Assembly (NCBI GenBank): GCA_025266875.1
Contig: JALLLT010000014.1
Coordinates: 496,001-560,000, forward strand
DNA length: 64,000 nucleotides
Reading direction: 5' to 3'
From: Fennellomyces sp. T-0311
Taxonomy: Eukaryota; Mucoromycota; Mucoromycetes; Mucorales; Lichtheimiaceae
Shown: positions 12,832 to 24,309 of the stretch, piece after piece
Layout: each line of letters starts with the position of its first letter
Numbering within the stretch: the first letter of the stretch is position 1
The notes under the pieces: generated by a model
Databases searched by the model: none
Told to the model about the DNA's origin: nothing
What the model saw: only the letters and a program-made list of their open reading frames with translations
Position numbers and translations under genes: made by a program

Positions 12832-15800
12832 ATGCCACCAGGATACCATAGGAAACGATGGTTATTCCTTTTAATCGCAACATCGATGTACGGGGTGAAA
12901 GCGATTTCCTTGCATCCGAAATGGGCGGCAGCAGCGAGCGACAGCCAAACATTACCTGGACGATACATCATCGAATTTGACGAGAGTTATGACGAATCAC
13001 CGGCCCAATTTGTTGAAGAAGTAGAGCGCGAACATAATCATATCAAGTGGAAGGTTGAGCACAATTATGACACTGCTTCGATATTTCGGGGAATTTCAGT
13101 CCAGTTGGAGGAAAGTGATATTCATGCAGCACAAACCTCGAAACAAATTTTATCTGAACATCAAGTCATTCACCATGTTATGGATAAGCACCATGTCAAG
13201 CGCGTATTTCCAGTTGTCGAAATTCGTCGTCCGGCTATTCAGTACCTCGATGTCATTGATGCACAAGAACTCGACGTATCGCCGGGTGTAGTCGGTTTGC
13301 CATTTTCACATAAACTTACTCAGGTGGATCGAGTTCATTCGGAGCTAGGAATCACTGGAGAAGGCATCAAAGTAGGAATCATTGATACAGGTACGAACGT
13401 TTTTGTCCATGCTAAATCACCAAAAATGGTACTAACATTTTGCTTCTCAAAGGCGTGGACTATCTTCATCCTGCATTGGGCGGTGGTTTTGGACCGGGTT
13501 TCAAGGTATTCAATCGGTAAACATATTTAGGAAACTCGCGTTTTGATTGTTGGTGTAGATTTCTATGGGATATGATTTGGTTGGCAACGCTTTTAACATG
13601 TCAGATCCGAAAAGCATTAAGCCAGGAAATACTCCGCTCGATTCATGCGAAGGAACTGAAGGCGGTGCGTAATGTTTTCTCTGTTTGTAAAATCCTTGTT
13701 AATGGATCGCATACTAAAACTAAATCGATAGGACATGGCACCCATGTCATTGGTATTATTGGTGCAGAGGACGAGAAATACGTGAGCTACACAATTTTAA
13801 AGCCTGGTGCATCTAGCTTACTTTTTTGGATCAGAATTTCACAGGTGTGGCGCCGCGTGCAGAACTCGGAATGTGGCGTATTTTCGGATGCAGCGGATCA
13901 ACGTCAAATGATCTTGTTATAAAAGCAATGATCATGGCATATGAAGCTGGTAAATATGATATTTTTTTGCTTTTCTGTCATCGTAACCCGTTTTTTTTTT
14001 AGGATGCGACGTGATCAATCTCAGTTTGGGTGGACCGAATAGTTGGCCTGAAGATCCTGCCTCTGTCGTGGCGGATCGAATTGCTGGAAAAAATGTCATT
14101 GGTAATCTCACAATTAATGATTAAGGAGATTAATCGTATCACTGATGGTCGGTCATAGTTGTCGTCGCAGCGGGTAACGAAGGCTCCAAAGGTGCATTCA
14201 TGATTTCTTCGCCGAGTACAGCCAACCGTGCTATTTCCGTTGCATCTGTTGATAACAGCTATAGCTTGCATCCGACGCTATCAGTCGACTCAACCAGAGT
14301 CAAATTTCGTACGTCTTCCCATTTAGTTCTTTTGGGGCAACACAATTAACATACGGTTAGCTTACAACCTGTCAAGCTCAACCAAACAATTTCCGAACGG
14401 TACGGTGGTCGTCTACAGCAACAAATCCAACGCAACCGAAGACGATGCGTGCGAAGGTACCACACCTGACAACAATGTCGAAGGAAAAATCGTCCTTGTC
14501 AAACGCGGAACCTGCGAGTTTGATCAAAAAGCAAATGTTATAGCTGGTGCAGGCGCGATTGCTATGCTTGTGTACGACAAATCTGGCGATGATGCATTTG
14601 CGCCGACAACGATAACTGCTCCCATTCCTGTAGCTGCCATTTCTCATACCGGCGGCATGACGCTCTTAGATCTTTTGCAAAAGGATAACCAAATTTCCAT
14701 CACGTTCAATACGCAGTTATCCGAAGTCAAAGTTAGTACTGCCGGCAAGGTTTCTAGCTTCTCAAGTGTTGGACCGACAAACGAGATTGGATTGAAACCT
14801 GATTTGGCTGGTGTGGGTGGTTATGTTTTCTCTACCCTCCCATTGCATCGTGGTGGATATGGCACATTGTCTGGAACAAGCATGGCATCTCCATACGTCG
14901 CAGGTGTTTGTGCGCTTTACTTGCAAGCACATAGTGACAATCACGACCCGGTCTTTGTCCGTGAACAGTTGCAGAATTACGCATTGCCTGTTTTCGATGA
15001 AGTAGGAAATAGCCTCGAAAGTCCAATTCGACAGGGTGCGGGTCTCATTCAAGGTATGCTTTAATAATTGATTATTTACTGTTTTTTTAAAGAAATCTTT
15101 TGATACAGCTTTCGACGCTATCAAAGGAGGCATCCACATTTCTCCAGGGAAAATAAGCTTTAACGATACCGCCCGCCGTACACCAAAGACGGTGACAATC
15201 ACCAACACCCAAAACCATCCTATCACTCTTGCATTGAAAAACATTCCCGGGGTAGCCGTCGCACCATACGACACAAAACTTTATGGATATGCACCAGTCC
15301 AGCCTTCGCCAAACAGTAATATTACGGCAGATCTCACATTTGATACCAATATGATCTCTCTCGAAGCTGGTGAATCGAAACAATTGACTATTTCGGTTGC
15401 TAGTACCAGTCCAGAACCTGAGAAAAACAAGCCATATCCCGTATTTGGTGGACATATCGAACTGGCGGATCAACAGCAACAATTAGCTGCTGTGCAACTT
15501 CCTTACATGGGTGTCATTGGAAACGTATCCGAATTGCCAATCTTTGACATTGGATTCCCGGTGATCACGAATATGGACGAAATTAAAAACTCGAAGGAAA
15601 TCAATCGAACCGAATACGCTATCGATCGGTCACCCGATACAATCGATGGAGAAGGATCGGTCATGATTCTCATGCGTTTCCTCACTGGCACTGCTCATGT
15701 ACGAACTGACGTTCTCAACAGTCAACAGCAGACGATTGGTACCGCATTATCTGCGCACTATATCCAGAGAAATACTATCGATGGACCAGGTATGCTTGTC

Positions 15801-15974
15801 CTGGATAGATGGAATGGTACCTATATCCCAAATAGTTTTGAGGATGAAAGCCAGCAGGTGCCGGTAAAAAACGGTACCTATTATTTGCGCTGGAGTGCGC
15901 TTAAGCTCTTAACGGATCCTCGAAATCCAGACAGTTGGGAATCTGTAATATCGAAGCCTATTATCGTTAATTAG
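12832..15974 (+). CDS. Secreted subtilisin-family serine protease (S8) with PA domain, copy 2
   Basis: This is a paralogue of the preceding gene in the same orientation and with the same domain order. I chose the ATG at 12832 because it opens a classic signal peptide (basic residues, then WLFLLIATSMYG). A longer in-frame reading upstream lacks an ATG. The triad is Asp in GIIDTG near 13380 (spliced to VDYLHPALGGGFG), His in GHGTHVIG near 13733-13755, and Ser in SGTSMASPY near 14870-14890. The oxyanion Asn is in AAGNEG near 14170. The PA domain around 14400-14720 has VLVKRGTCEFDQKA. Intron positions match copy 1 around Asp, His and the Fn3-like tail, which supports an origin by tandem duplication. 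The C-terminal exon ends at 15974. Copy 2 has a longer N-terminus than copy 1. Confidence 0.9.
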
Positions 15975-16749
15975 ATTGAGAAAATATCCATTTTTGTCAA
16001 ACTGAAAAGCTCTCTAGTTCTACTTTCTCCTGTATGCTTAATATATGGTCTTGACCCATCAGCTATGTTTTAAAGTTAAGGCTTTGCTCGCACAAGGGTT
16101 GCATTAGCGCTTTTCGATTTGGAGCACCATAAGAAAAGGTCATATGGTCAGTGCTTCTTAATATATGAATTCAATTTACGCATGATGATAAGCTTTGTGT
16201 TTGGAAACTGATAAAATTGCTGCAGGAGATAAATAACATTTCTTAACATCTCCCATCTATCGATACCTACTCGGCGGCATGAATCAAGTGGCCAAAGGCC
16301 ACCAAATGTCTATTTAATCACATGCGAAAGGTATTTCGGTGAAAGCCTGGATAGATTATATACAGTCGATCAACGCGGTAGTGAGCTGATACTTTTATTC
16401 TCAATATGGCAGTAATACCAAAGTGTAGGCCTATAGACTATAGTGCAAGACACAATGTCGCTACGTATATATGATTAAGGTGATCAAGCAAATGCTATAC
16501 GGACGACGATATGCTTCCAAAGCATTTTGGCAGATATGCGAGAAGAGAAAAGGCTTAATCTGCGGGCTTCCAGGTAAGATACACCGATGGCGGCATAGTC
16601 ATGATTGCAGGTTACTATTCAAGCAAAGAGATTCTAGCAGGATAGGGTCAAAAAAGCAACAATGATGGCCGAGTCCCCTTGATAAAAGGTGCCGAAAGCG
16701 AATTTACACGCTGTACTTATACACCTCCTAATCTTTCTGAATCCGAAAA
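15975..16749. other. Intergenic region with a small hairpin
   Basis: No convincing gene is seen. GTGGCC-AAA-GGCCAC at 16288-16302 is a perfect six-base inverted repeat with a three-base loop. The region probably holds the 3' end of protease 2 and the promoter of the RING gene. Short open frames here have no recognisable content. Confidence 0.4.
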
Positions 16750-18242
16750 ATGCCACAAACAAGCTATTATTGCCATCATTGTCAATCGAACACCAGTGTC
16801 TTTCGGGTCCCGTTGCTCGTATGTGGAGCTTGTCAATCTCCGTTTGTGGAAGAGGTAACAAGATAGGGGTTCGATATAGGGGTTGTTCTGATAACCATTG
16901 TCAAGGTTGAAGCTTCGGAATCTACCACTGCAAATGAACAAGCACGCGACAATGCTACCCGATCTCAGCGAATGGACGACAATCACAGCGTTAACAGCGT
17001 AATGACAGATGATGGCGACGAGAATTATGAAGATATAGAAGAGGACTCGGACTCGGAGCTACATCCTTGGCGACAATACTACTCTGAGCCCGATCTTGAC
17101 GAGGAAGACGACCTTCAACCATGGAGAAACTACTACAGGAGAGCGGTAGAAGAAGTGACTCAATCTCGACGCTATCCGCCGAATTCCATAAATGAATACG
17201 ATAATGACAGATATTACGATGAAATATATGAGTGCAACAGTCGATTACCGACGGAAGAACTTGATCGGATGAACCACAGCGAGCATCATCACCATTATCA
17301 TAACCACGATGATGGCCCTACCACCAGCATACATGATGTTTTTGAGCAGTTGATCAGGCAAGTAGGTGCGCTATTTTTTTACTTCAATGGGCTTACTGAT
17401 ACGCGTCGTACAGCATGTTTTACGGTGTCACTTCGGAAAGTGGCGAGTTCGAAAACCCGTGGAACGCTTTGTTGCACGATTTGCTACAGACAAGAGACGG
17501 GTAAATGGCTATTGTCACTTGGGGAGAAGTTGTGTCGCTAAGCAAGTGGTACAGCTCGGTTCAACGTGTAGCAGCTACCGCAGGTCAAATCGAAAAGCTA
17601 AAAAAACGGAAGCTCGAGGAAAGCGATGCAGGTTGGATAGTTCTCGTTAGGCATCCGGTAGGGGACTAAAGGATCTCGGGCTAGATGTTGAAATGGAGTG
17701 CATTATCTGCCAGGAGCCATATGGAACCCAAAACGAGATTATCGAAATGCCTTGCAAGCACGAATATCACGGAAAATGCATTCGCCAGTGGCTAGGCATC
17801 AGCACTACGTGCCCAATGTGGTAAGTTTTCTTTTTTGCATTTAAAAGATCTTTCGGCTGATGCGACACCTAGTCGGTCGTCGCTGCCAACCGAAGAAGAA
17901 GCATCATCAAATACGCCTTCTCAGCCACAAGAAGAGGTCCCATTCTCACGTACCTTTGAGTTTGATTCACCGTCGCAAGGTCGAACTCTTGTAGATATCT
18001 GGGTGGCGAATTCCAGCGTGATGCCTAGCGCTCAGAGTCCCTATGATGACATAGATGACGATTATGACGAGGATATTGCAACAGAAAGAAACCAGAACCA
18101 GCCAAATTCGACACCACATATCGGACAACCTAGCTTTGGGTTTTGTCCTCACGGTTTTTCTCAGGTCCAGAACAGGACACGGACAGTGGATTCCCAAAAC
18201 CAGTTATCCCACCAAACTAACCCGATGGATGAACTGGACTGA
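16750..18242 (+). CDS. RING-H2 E3 ubiquitin ligase, RNF126/RNF115-like
   Basis: The first exon starts at 16750 with an N-terminal zinc ribbon of the RNF126/BCA2 kind: CHHC (here YYCHHCQSN) and later CGACQSPFVEE. An acidic, His-rich middle follows (17020-17330). The RING-H2 finger sits at about 17699-17822, with Cys-X2-Cys (CIIC), CKHEYH, and a final CPMC split by an intron whose acceptor is at about 17872. The tail is acidic and Ser-rich, ending at 18242. In the family these ligases bind ubiquitin or client proteins through the zinc ribbon and ubiquitinate through the RING. Two oddities: one intron near 17355-17413 appears to be GC-AG (donor AGgcaagt), and the exon structure between 17500 and 17680 is uncertain. 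Either a 160-base intron joins DG to GLKDLGLDV, or a Lys-rich exon (KWYSSVQ...) is included and the frame then needs a correction. Confidence 0.8.
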
Positions 18243-18856
18243 TTGTGGAAGTCTAAATGGTTTATGCTCTCATGATACATCTACACACCGTTCCTCCTAG
18301 AATTTTCATCAACATCAAGTCCACGCATCAAACAAGTGTATTGCGTTTTGTAACCCACTCTCCGTCATTAAATGCAACTTGTAAATAGCGTTTTGTAGTA
18401 AGGTATACACTGAGCATAAATCACTTCCACTTTTAATACTTTATCTATCAAAGTCCTGTACATAAGCAACGCCATTGGATCCGGTTGGAATATGGTTACT
18501 GCGAATGTGGATTTGAGTGGGTAGTTAGCGCAATATCGTATGAGTACCAATCTGCTTATATCGCTCGTTTATATATCTAGTAATCTATCGCTAGTATAAA
18601 GTAGTACAGTTGGTAGTAGCATATCGGAGTCGACCATGGGAAAAGATGGTTATGTAGCTAATAAAAGTGCTTACTAATGAATTCTGCTTACTTGATCGAC
18701 TTCAATGATGCTATATGGTTGCTATACCAGTAGCGTATATATCAAAGCGCCATGGGCGGGACCACAAGGCAGCGGCTATTCATTGGCTGGGCCTGACATA
18801 TAGCTCCGCGGGGCCATCCCGAGTGGTTGTCAAAGCAACACAATCTACATCTCAAA
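18243..18856. other. Intergenic region
   Basis: No gene is recognised in these 614 bases. They must hold the 3' end of the RING gene and the promoter of the phosducin-like gene. No clear TATA box or other element stood out. Confidence 0.4.
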
Positions 18857-19803
18857 ATGGACGATCCGAACGCAGATACAGAATGGTAGACTGAAATTTT
18901 ACCGCCCAACTATTCGGATCGCTGATCAATCATCATCAGGAATGATATTCTTCGCGCCCGTGGAATTTTACCACCAAAAGATGAACAAAGCAAAGAGTCC
19001 ATCGAGGACATGTACGTTGAGGCGCTGAATACACGCAAGCAAGAACAAGAAAGCTTAGAAAACAAGACTTTGGATGAACTTGATGAGCTGGAAGATGAGC
19101 TCGATGACGATCGCATTATTTTGGAATACAGGTAGAAAAAGCTTATTTGACATATGCATCGTCTAATTTATAGGTGCAAATAGAAAGAAGCGAATGCAAG
19201 AAATGCAGAAATTAGCCGAAAAAGATAAGTACGGCGACGTGACGCAGATCTCCAAGCCGGATTTCATCAAGGAAGTGACGGAAGCAAGCAAGGATTGCTA
19301 TGTTGTAGTGCATTTGTTTAAGGATTAGTGAGTATAAGCGCGACAAGGGATACCGTGAACGTTTTCTAACCTCACTTTAAGTATTCCAGCATGCAAGTTG
19401 ATGAATCAGCACTTGGCAGAGCTCGCCAAAGAGTTTAAATCCACAAAGTTTGTTAAAATCGTCAGCGATCAGTGCATACCCAACTACCCGGATCGCAACG
19501 TACCTACGTTACTTGTGTATGGCGAAGGTGATATCAAGGCAAACATAGTGGGTGCTATTGCGTTTGGTGGAATGAACATGACAGTTTCAAGTAAGGCTTG
19601 TTAGCTGGTGCTAGGTTTAATATGGTCTAACAAAAAAAAAATGAAAAGGCATCCGTGCGCAACTTGCTCAAGTCGGAGCCGTACCACCAGAAAAGAAGGC
19701 CGATGAGGTTGAGGGTAAAAAGAAAAGTATTTATCGGTCTTCTGCTACCGCAGCTCTTAGTAGTGATGAGGATGATAGTGATGATGATCGAGGATACTAT
19801 TAA
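18857..19803 (+). CDS. Phosducin-like protein (PhLP2/3, Plp2 type)
   Basis: The first exon is only ten residues (ATG at 18857), spliced to NDILRARGILPPKDE, a segment characteristic of phosducin-like proteins 2 and 3. An acidic Glu/Asp helix region (DELDELEDELDDDR) and a basic KKRMQEMQKL segment follow. The thioredoxin-like domain then begins with YVVVHLFKD and includes KFVKIVSDQCIPNYPDRNVPT. The C-terminus is acidic (SSDEDDSDDDRGYY) and ends at 19803. Members act with the chaperonin CCT in folding actin, tubulin and G-beta subunits; this role is taken from the family. Four introns are inferred. A decayed copy of this gene lies downstream at 23120-23885. Confidence 0.9.
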
Positions 19804-20017
19804 TAAAGTGCAGAGTTTGTTGAGCTGGATACCCCGATCAGCGACAGGAAGTGGGCAGTATTCGTTACATAATGACTTCAAATAGATCAAACGTGCCAAA
19901 TCCGTATACATTGTCTGATATACATGAAATTTCATAAAGAGAAGATCTTTGGAACAAAGTATATCATTATGAATGTGATGTGCACGGATTAGCTTAGCTG
20001 ACGGTCCTTGTGGATGC

Positions 20018-20098
20018 TTTCCATTAATGCTTAGCTCCGTTAGTCTCCGATAAATACTAACAGCCACAAAAGGTTACCCAGTTATAAACCTTGTCTTT
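20018..20098 (+). promoter_or_regulatory. Promoter block of kelch gene 1
   Basis: TTTCCATTAATGC at 20018-20030, an ACAGCCACA motif near 20069-20079 and TATAAA at 20093-20098 precede the ATG at 20147. Similar elements in similar order occur upstream of the two other kelch paralogues (24160-24234 and, inverted, about 44610-44694), which argues for conserved control or recent duplication. Confidence 0.5.
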
Positions 20099-20146
20099 TT
20101 TTATAGCTCGTAACTGTATTTTCACGTTTCTTCTACGTTTAGCACG

Positions 20147-22192
20147 ATGAAGATTTTTTCACATATTCTTTTAGCGACGGTTTTCTGTCTCAAAACTGCG
20201 GCTCTGACACCAGAAGGGCGCTTTGGCGGAGGTTGATCCATGGACATTCAATACGCGTACAAACCACTAATATGCATCCATAGGCGTTGTGTTATTGAAT
20301 CATAGAATGTACTATTTTGGCGGCGCAGTGGCAGGAACTGATTCTTCAAATCCGCAAGCTTCGGGTGATCTTTATTACCTCGACATTGAAAACTCGTTTT
20401 CTGTGAGCCAAGCAAATTCACAATGGCAACTCGCCCCAAGTTCGGATGGTAGCAGTGCCGAAGGAGGCTACTTTTTTGGTATGGATGTAATACCTGATGT
20501 GCAGGCAATCATGATATACGGTGGTAACGGCGGTAACGGCGATATGCAAAACCCTGCGATACTTTATGATGCAACGCGTGAATCATGGAACGAGTATCCT
20601 AACCCAATGCCTGGTTTGAAACAAATGTAAGGAAATCCTTCTTTGTACAGGTGTAAAATTAGTCTAAAACAAACATAGGGCCATGGTTGCGTTACAAAGA
20701 GGCGATAATGGCAAAGCATATATTTTCGGTGGGCGCAGGTAAGCAGAATATTTAATTGGCAATAAGCAATTCCGAATTGACAATCATGAGTTAGTGTCTT
20801 AACAGCCAATCCAGTTTTCCCGCCATTCAACAGGCTTATGCATATATACGATTATGCAGTACGTCATTTTACCTTTCATATATGCACATTCAACCTAACT
20901 ATTCTTCTAGGCAGGATCTTGGACAGATGGTGCGGCTTTACCAAATCAATTCCCTGTACGATACTTTGCCCCCGTAACTCTTGCTGGAAAGGAATTAGTA
21001 TACATCGGCGGCATGACGGCAAATTATAACGATACCGCGATTATTCAAGACAATATTCCAATTCCACTCACTAATATTTTGATTTACAACATCGATGACA
21101 ACACATGGAGGCAAGAAAACGCAACAGGGAACGTGCCCAGCAACCGTATACTGCATACCATCGCCTCAAGTATGTTCCAAATACTGTGACCTTTTACTGA
21201 GCCCCGTACCTGACTTTTTCCTTTATTATAGAGCCTTATACGCGCGAAGTTATTTTGTATGGTGGACAAACTAATCGTAAGTTTGATTTTGTAGTTCGCG
21301 TACCTTTTTAATGATTGAATTTTTCAGGGGAATCTGGACCAATTGAAGGGAATTACTGTTACGTTTTAAATCTTGACAGTTTGACATGGGAAAAGAAAAA
21401 CCCGATTGGTGTTGGCCCTGGTTCACTTTACGGTCATTCCAGTATGATCTAATATTGAAGAAAAAGAAGATACACTCTAATGATGCTTATTTATAGTGGT
21501 ATTTGCTGACAGAAGCCCATTGCTGTTCGTTTTATTTGGTGTGAACAGTACAGGACAAACACAAAACTCATTCAGCGTTCTTAATACCGAGACTTGGAGC
21601 TGGACAAGCAATTACCAATCTTCGTACGCTGGTAGCGATGCTCCCGGTTCAAAAGCTAAGGGTCTATCAACGGGTGCAATTGCTGGTATCGTCGTAGGAT
21701 GCATTGTTGGTGTGGTAACTATAATTGGTGACATATGTCATTAAAGAATCGGTTACTGATTCACGTTTTTAGGGAATTATTATTGGAGTGCTAGTGTTTC
21801 TGTGCATCCGGAAACGACGAGATAAGAAGCGACATACCCACACAGCTGAGCGCTATCCTACGGGCGAAATTCCAGAAGCACATGTTCTGCAACCCATGCT
21901 ACCATTATCTCCAACTGATAAAACTCCATCATCCTATAATGCTTCCGCTGACAACAAAGACCATATGCCCTCTGAACATTTTACCCAGGATGATTCAAGC
22001 GTACCAACTTATACAGCTGCCAAGAGCGATTTACCAATATTCTTGCACCCAGCCAAGCCAGACGAAAACACCTCGAAGCATGGCGGATCAAGTGCACCAG
22101 CCCCCATCACGATGACTCCTGAGAAACCCGACGGAGCATCAAGTATACCCCGAAACGATAATATCCGGTCTGTAAAACCAGATGGCGCGTAA
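20147..22192 (+). CDS. Membrane-anchored kelch-repeat protein, copy 1
   Basis: A signal peptide (MKIFSHILLATVFCLKTAAL) is followed by a series of kelch-type beta-propeller blades: MYYFGGAV, IMIYGGNGG, AYIFGGR, VYIGGM, VILYGGQTN and LFVLFGVNS. A single transmembrane segment (GIVVGCIVGV spliced to GIIIGVLVFLCI) with a basic stop-transfer (RKRRDKK) comes next. The predicted topology is an extracellular propeller and a cytoplasmic tail of about 130 residues. The tail is rich in Pro, Ser and Asp and carries repeated KPD motifs, ending in MTPEKPDGASSIPR...VKPDGA. The intron in the membrane segment uses donor gtaact within a GGTGTG-gtaact context that is shared with copy 2. Kelch propellers bind proteins or sugars; no partner can be named. 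The nearest paralogue follows in tandem. Confidence 0.82.
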
Positions 22193-23119
22193 ACCGATCA
22201 CACACTATTACTATTACTCTTTATGAAATAATAATTAATAAGGAAGTACGTACTATTGGTGCTAAAGCTGTACATGATCATTCATAGCAGTAATGTAAAG
22301 TACTCGGTAATAGATTTCATTACAATAATAAGAATACCGCCGCTCATTCCATACAAGTATGGATCAGCAATAAATTAGCCAACTGGGTAAAGGGATCAGA
22401 CAATGAACTACAAACTGCGGGTTTCCCTTTTTGAGTGCTGCAGAATAAGACGCTTCTCAATGATGAGAATATTCAAGCAAGGAAGAAGAAAATGATAATT
22501 CCTAGTAGAAGCAAGTATACATATTTGGTCTAATGTGAAAGCAGAAGAGCTTGAAAAAGTAGAAATTTGTAATAACCCAGAAAAACGAGCAGAAGCTGTA
22601 CAAAGTGAAGGTTTCGGAACGGGGTGGAGCACTTCCGCTGCGATGTTTATGACAATGTTAATGAAGTCTTAAGTGAAACACACTTTACCGACGAAGAGAT
22701 GGTTGATGCGTATGTTCTTTGTGTGTAGCAAAATGCTGCTGGTGATGTGCTTTATTTACACTGTGTCGTCATGGTCACTAATCCAGCTAACTTTCTTATT
22801 GTGTACTGTATACAGTAAATCAACTCTTAGGTCGTATACCGTGGTTGCTATACGCGCTGTTATTTTGCGCATAACCAAGCCTTTCTTATGGAGAGTACGT
22901 TCATTAGAGTGTTACTATAGGGGCCTGGGTCTAGACAATCACACGTGTTGATGGATTGGCGCGGCAAAACTTTAACCGTTTACCTCGAGATCACTGGACA
23001 AGTATCACCGATCTTCGGCACAGTAAATCCGCGTGGTTGCCACGCTAAAGTGAACGGCATGGATGTAAATGGGGACTGTTATACTAATATTCATACATAG
23101 CTACTTAAATTGCTGGTCG
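22193..23119. other. Intergenic region
   Basis: These 927 bases follow kelch gene 1 and precede the phosducin-like pseudogene. No convincing coding frame is seen. The right end (about 23030-23119) weakly resembles the upstream flank of the intact phosducin-like gene, so the duplication may begin in here. Confidence 0.35.
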
Positions 23120-23885
23120 TTTCTCATCAGGAATAGCATCTTTCGCGCCCGTAGATTTACGTACATTATGTTGAACAAGTGCTCAATCAAGTTGTGAGCA
23201 TTGAGGTGCTGAATCCGTGCAAATGAGCTTTTTAATTAGCAAATAAACTAGTTGACGATCGCGTTGAGCTTATTAGATATATGGTTCTCGTAACAAAACG
23301 AAATTAATACAACAAATCCAAAGAAGAAGTTGTGATGACAACGTGATCCATCATCCACGCAGAATTTCAGCGAAAAAGTATCAAGAATAAGCAGCGATTT
23401 AAGTCGTTGTCGATTAGTGAGTATAGTGGATAGGAACATATGAGAAAACCGTTCTAAACTCCCTTCAGTATATATCTCAGCAGTTATCTCAGCTTGCCAA
23501 AGTGTAGGTTGACCAATATCGTTAAAATTCTCAGTGATTGATACTCATCCAACAACTCGGATCAGAGCGTACCCACGCTGCGAAGATGACATCAAGGCAT
23601 ATATTATAAGCATTGCCTTTGATGGAATAAACTATGGCGTTCTCAAGCAAAATTGGAGGGTCTGTGGCTAGGTTTAGTAAGGTCTATCCAACAATAAATT
23701 ACAAAAGTATCCGTGCGCAACTTACTTTGACAAGACATTTACTGCCGGGAAAAAAAGGATGAAAACGATATTTTACAAAATAGATCGCGTGCACTGCTTG
23801 GTGCTACTCCAATTCTCATCGTCAGCCAAAATGAGAACGGTGATGCTTTTGAGTACTATTTATAATACATTGTCTGTGGTTTACA
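23120..23885 (+). pseudogene. Decayed copy of the phosducin-like gene
   Basis: Direct base similarity to the intact gene at 18857-19803 runs through both exon and intron sequence. CATCAGGAATAGCATCTTTC near 23125 matches the start of exon 2, GAGGTGCTGAATCCGTGCAA near 23202 matches mid exon 2, and GATGACATCAAGGCATATAT near 23585 and GTATCCGTGCGCAACTTACT near 23708 match the last exons. The old intron around 23650-23700 is still recognisable. The reading frame is broken by many stops and indels, the small first exon is not found, and conserved thioredoxin-fold segments are lost. It is therefore non-coding. It lies directly before kelch copy 2, as the intact gene lies before kelch copy 1. Confidence 0.8.
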
Positions 23886-24159
23886 TAGTCCGTATCGTAA
23901 TTGCACGAACATTGGGAATCTGCTTGTCACACAAGTATCTATAATAGTAGGAAAAAATACAATCCGATATTGGTGTACGACCATTCTGGGGTAATCACAC
24001 AAATTCAAATGGATGTTTATGACCATTGTATCCATCAACCTTTATATCCATATCAGTACAAAAGATACAGCCAATAAGTCCATGATCTCTCAATTGATCT
24101 ATATGTGAATTGTAATAGACTTACCAGACATCTAACCACCGGCGTGTTTAAAAGGCAAA

Positions 24160-24234
24160 TTTCCATTAATGCTCTAGTTTGCTTTTCAGGGTATACACAG
24201 CCCCCTCCCCCCATCAACGCTACTCATTTATAAA
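24160..24234 (+). promoter_or_regulatory. Promoter block of kelch gene 2
   Basis: TTTCCATTAATGC at 24160-24172 is identical to the element before kelch gene 1. A CACAGCC motif follows near 24196, then a C-rich run and TATAAA at 24229-24234. The ATG is at 24310. Confidence 0.5.
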
Positions 24235-24309
24235 GTCCAGTATTTTTTTAGCTCCCAGTTTGAGATCGCTCCTTTCTCTTTTTTCTGTTTTTTTTACAAT
24301 CTTCGATTG

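Noticed and set aside
22408..22632. Minus-strand open frame of about 74 codons downstream of kelch gene 1
   Set aside because: Composition looks random, there is no family resemblance and no supporting splice signals.
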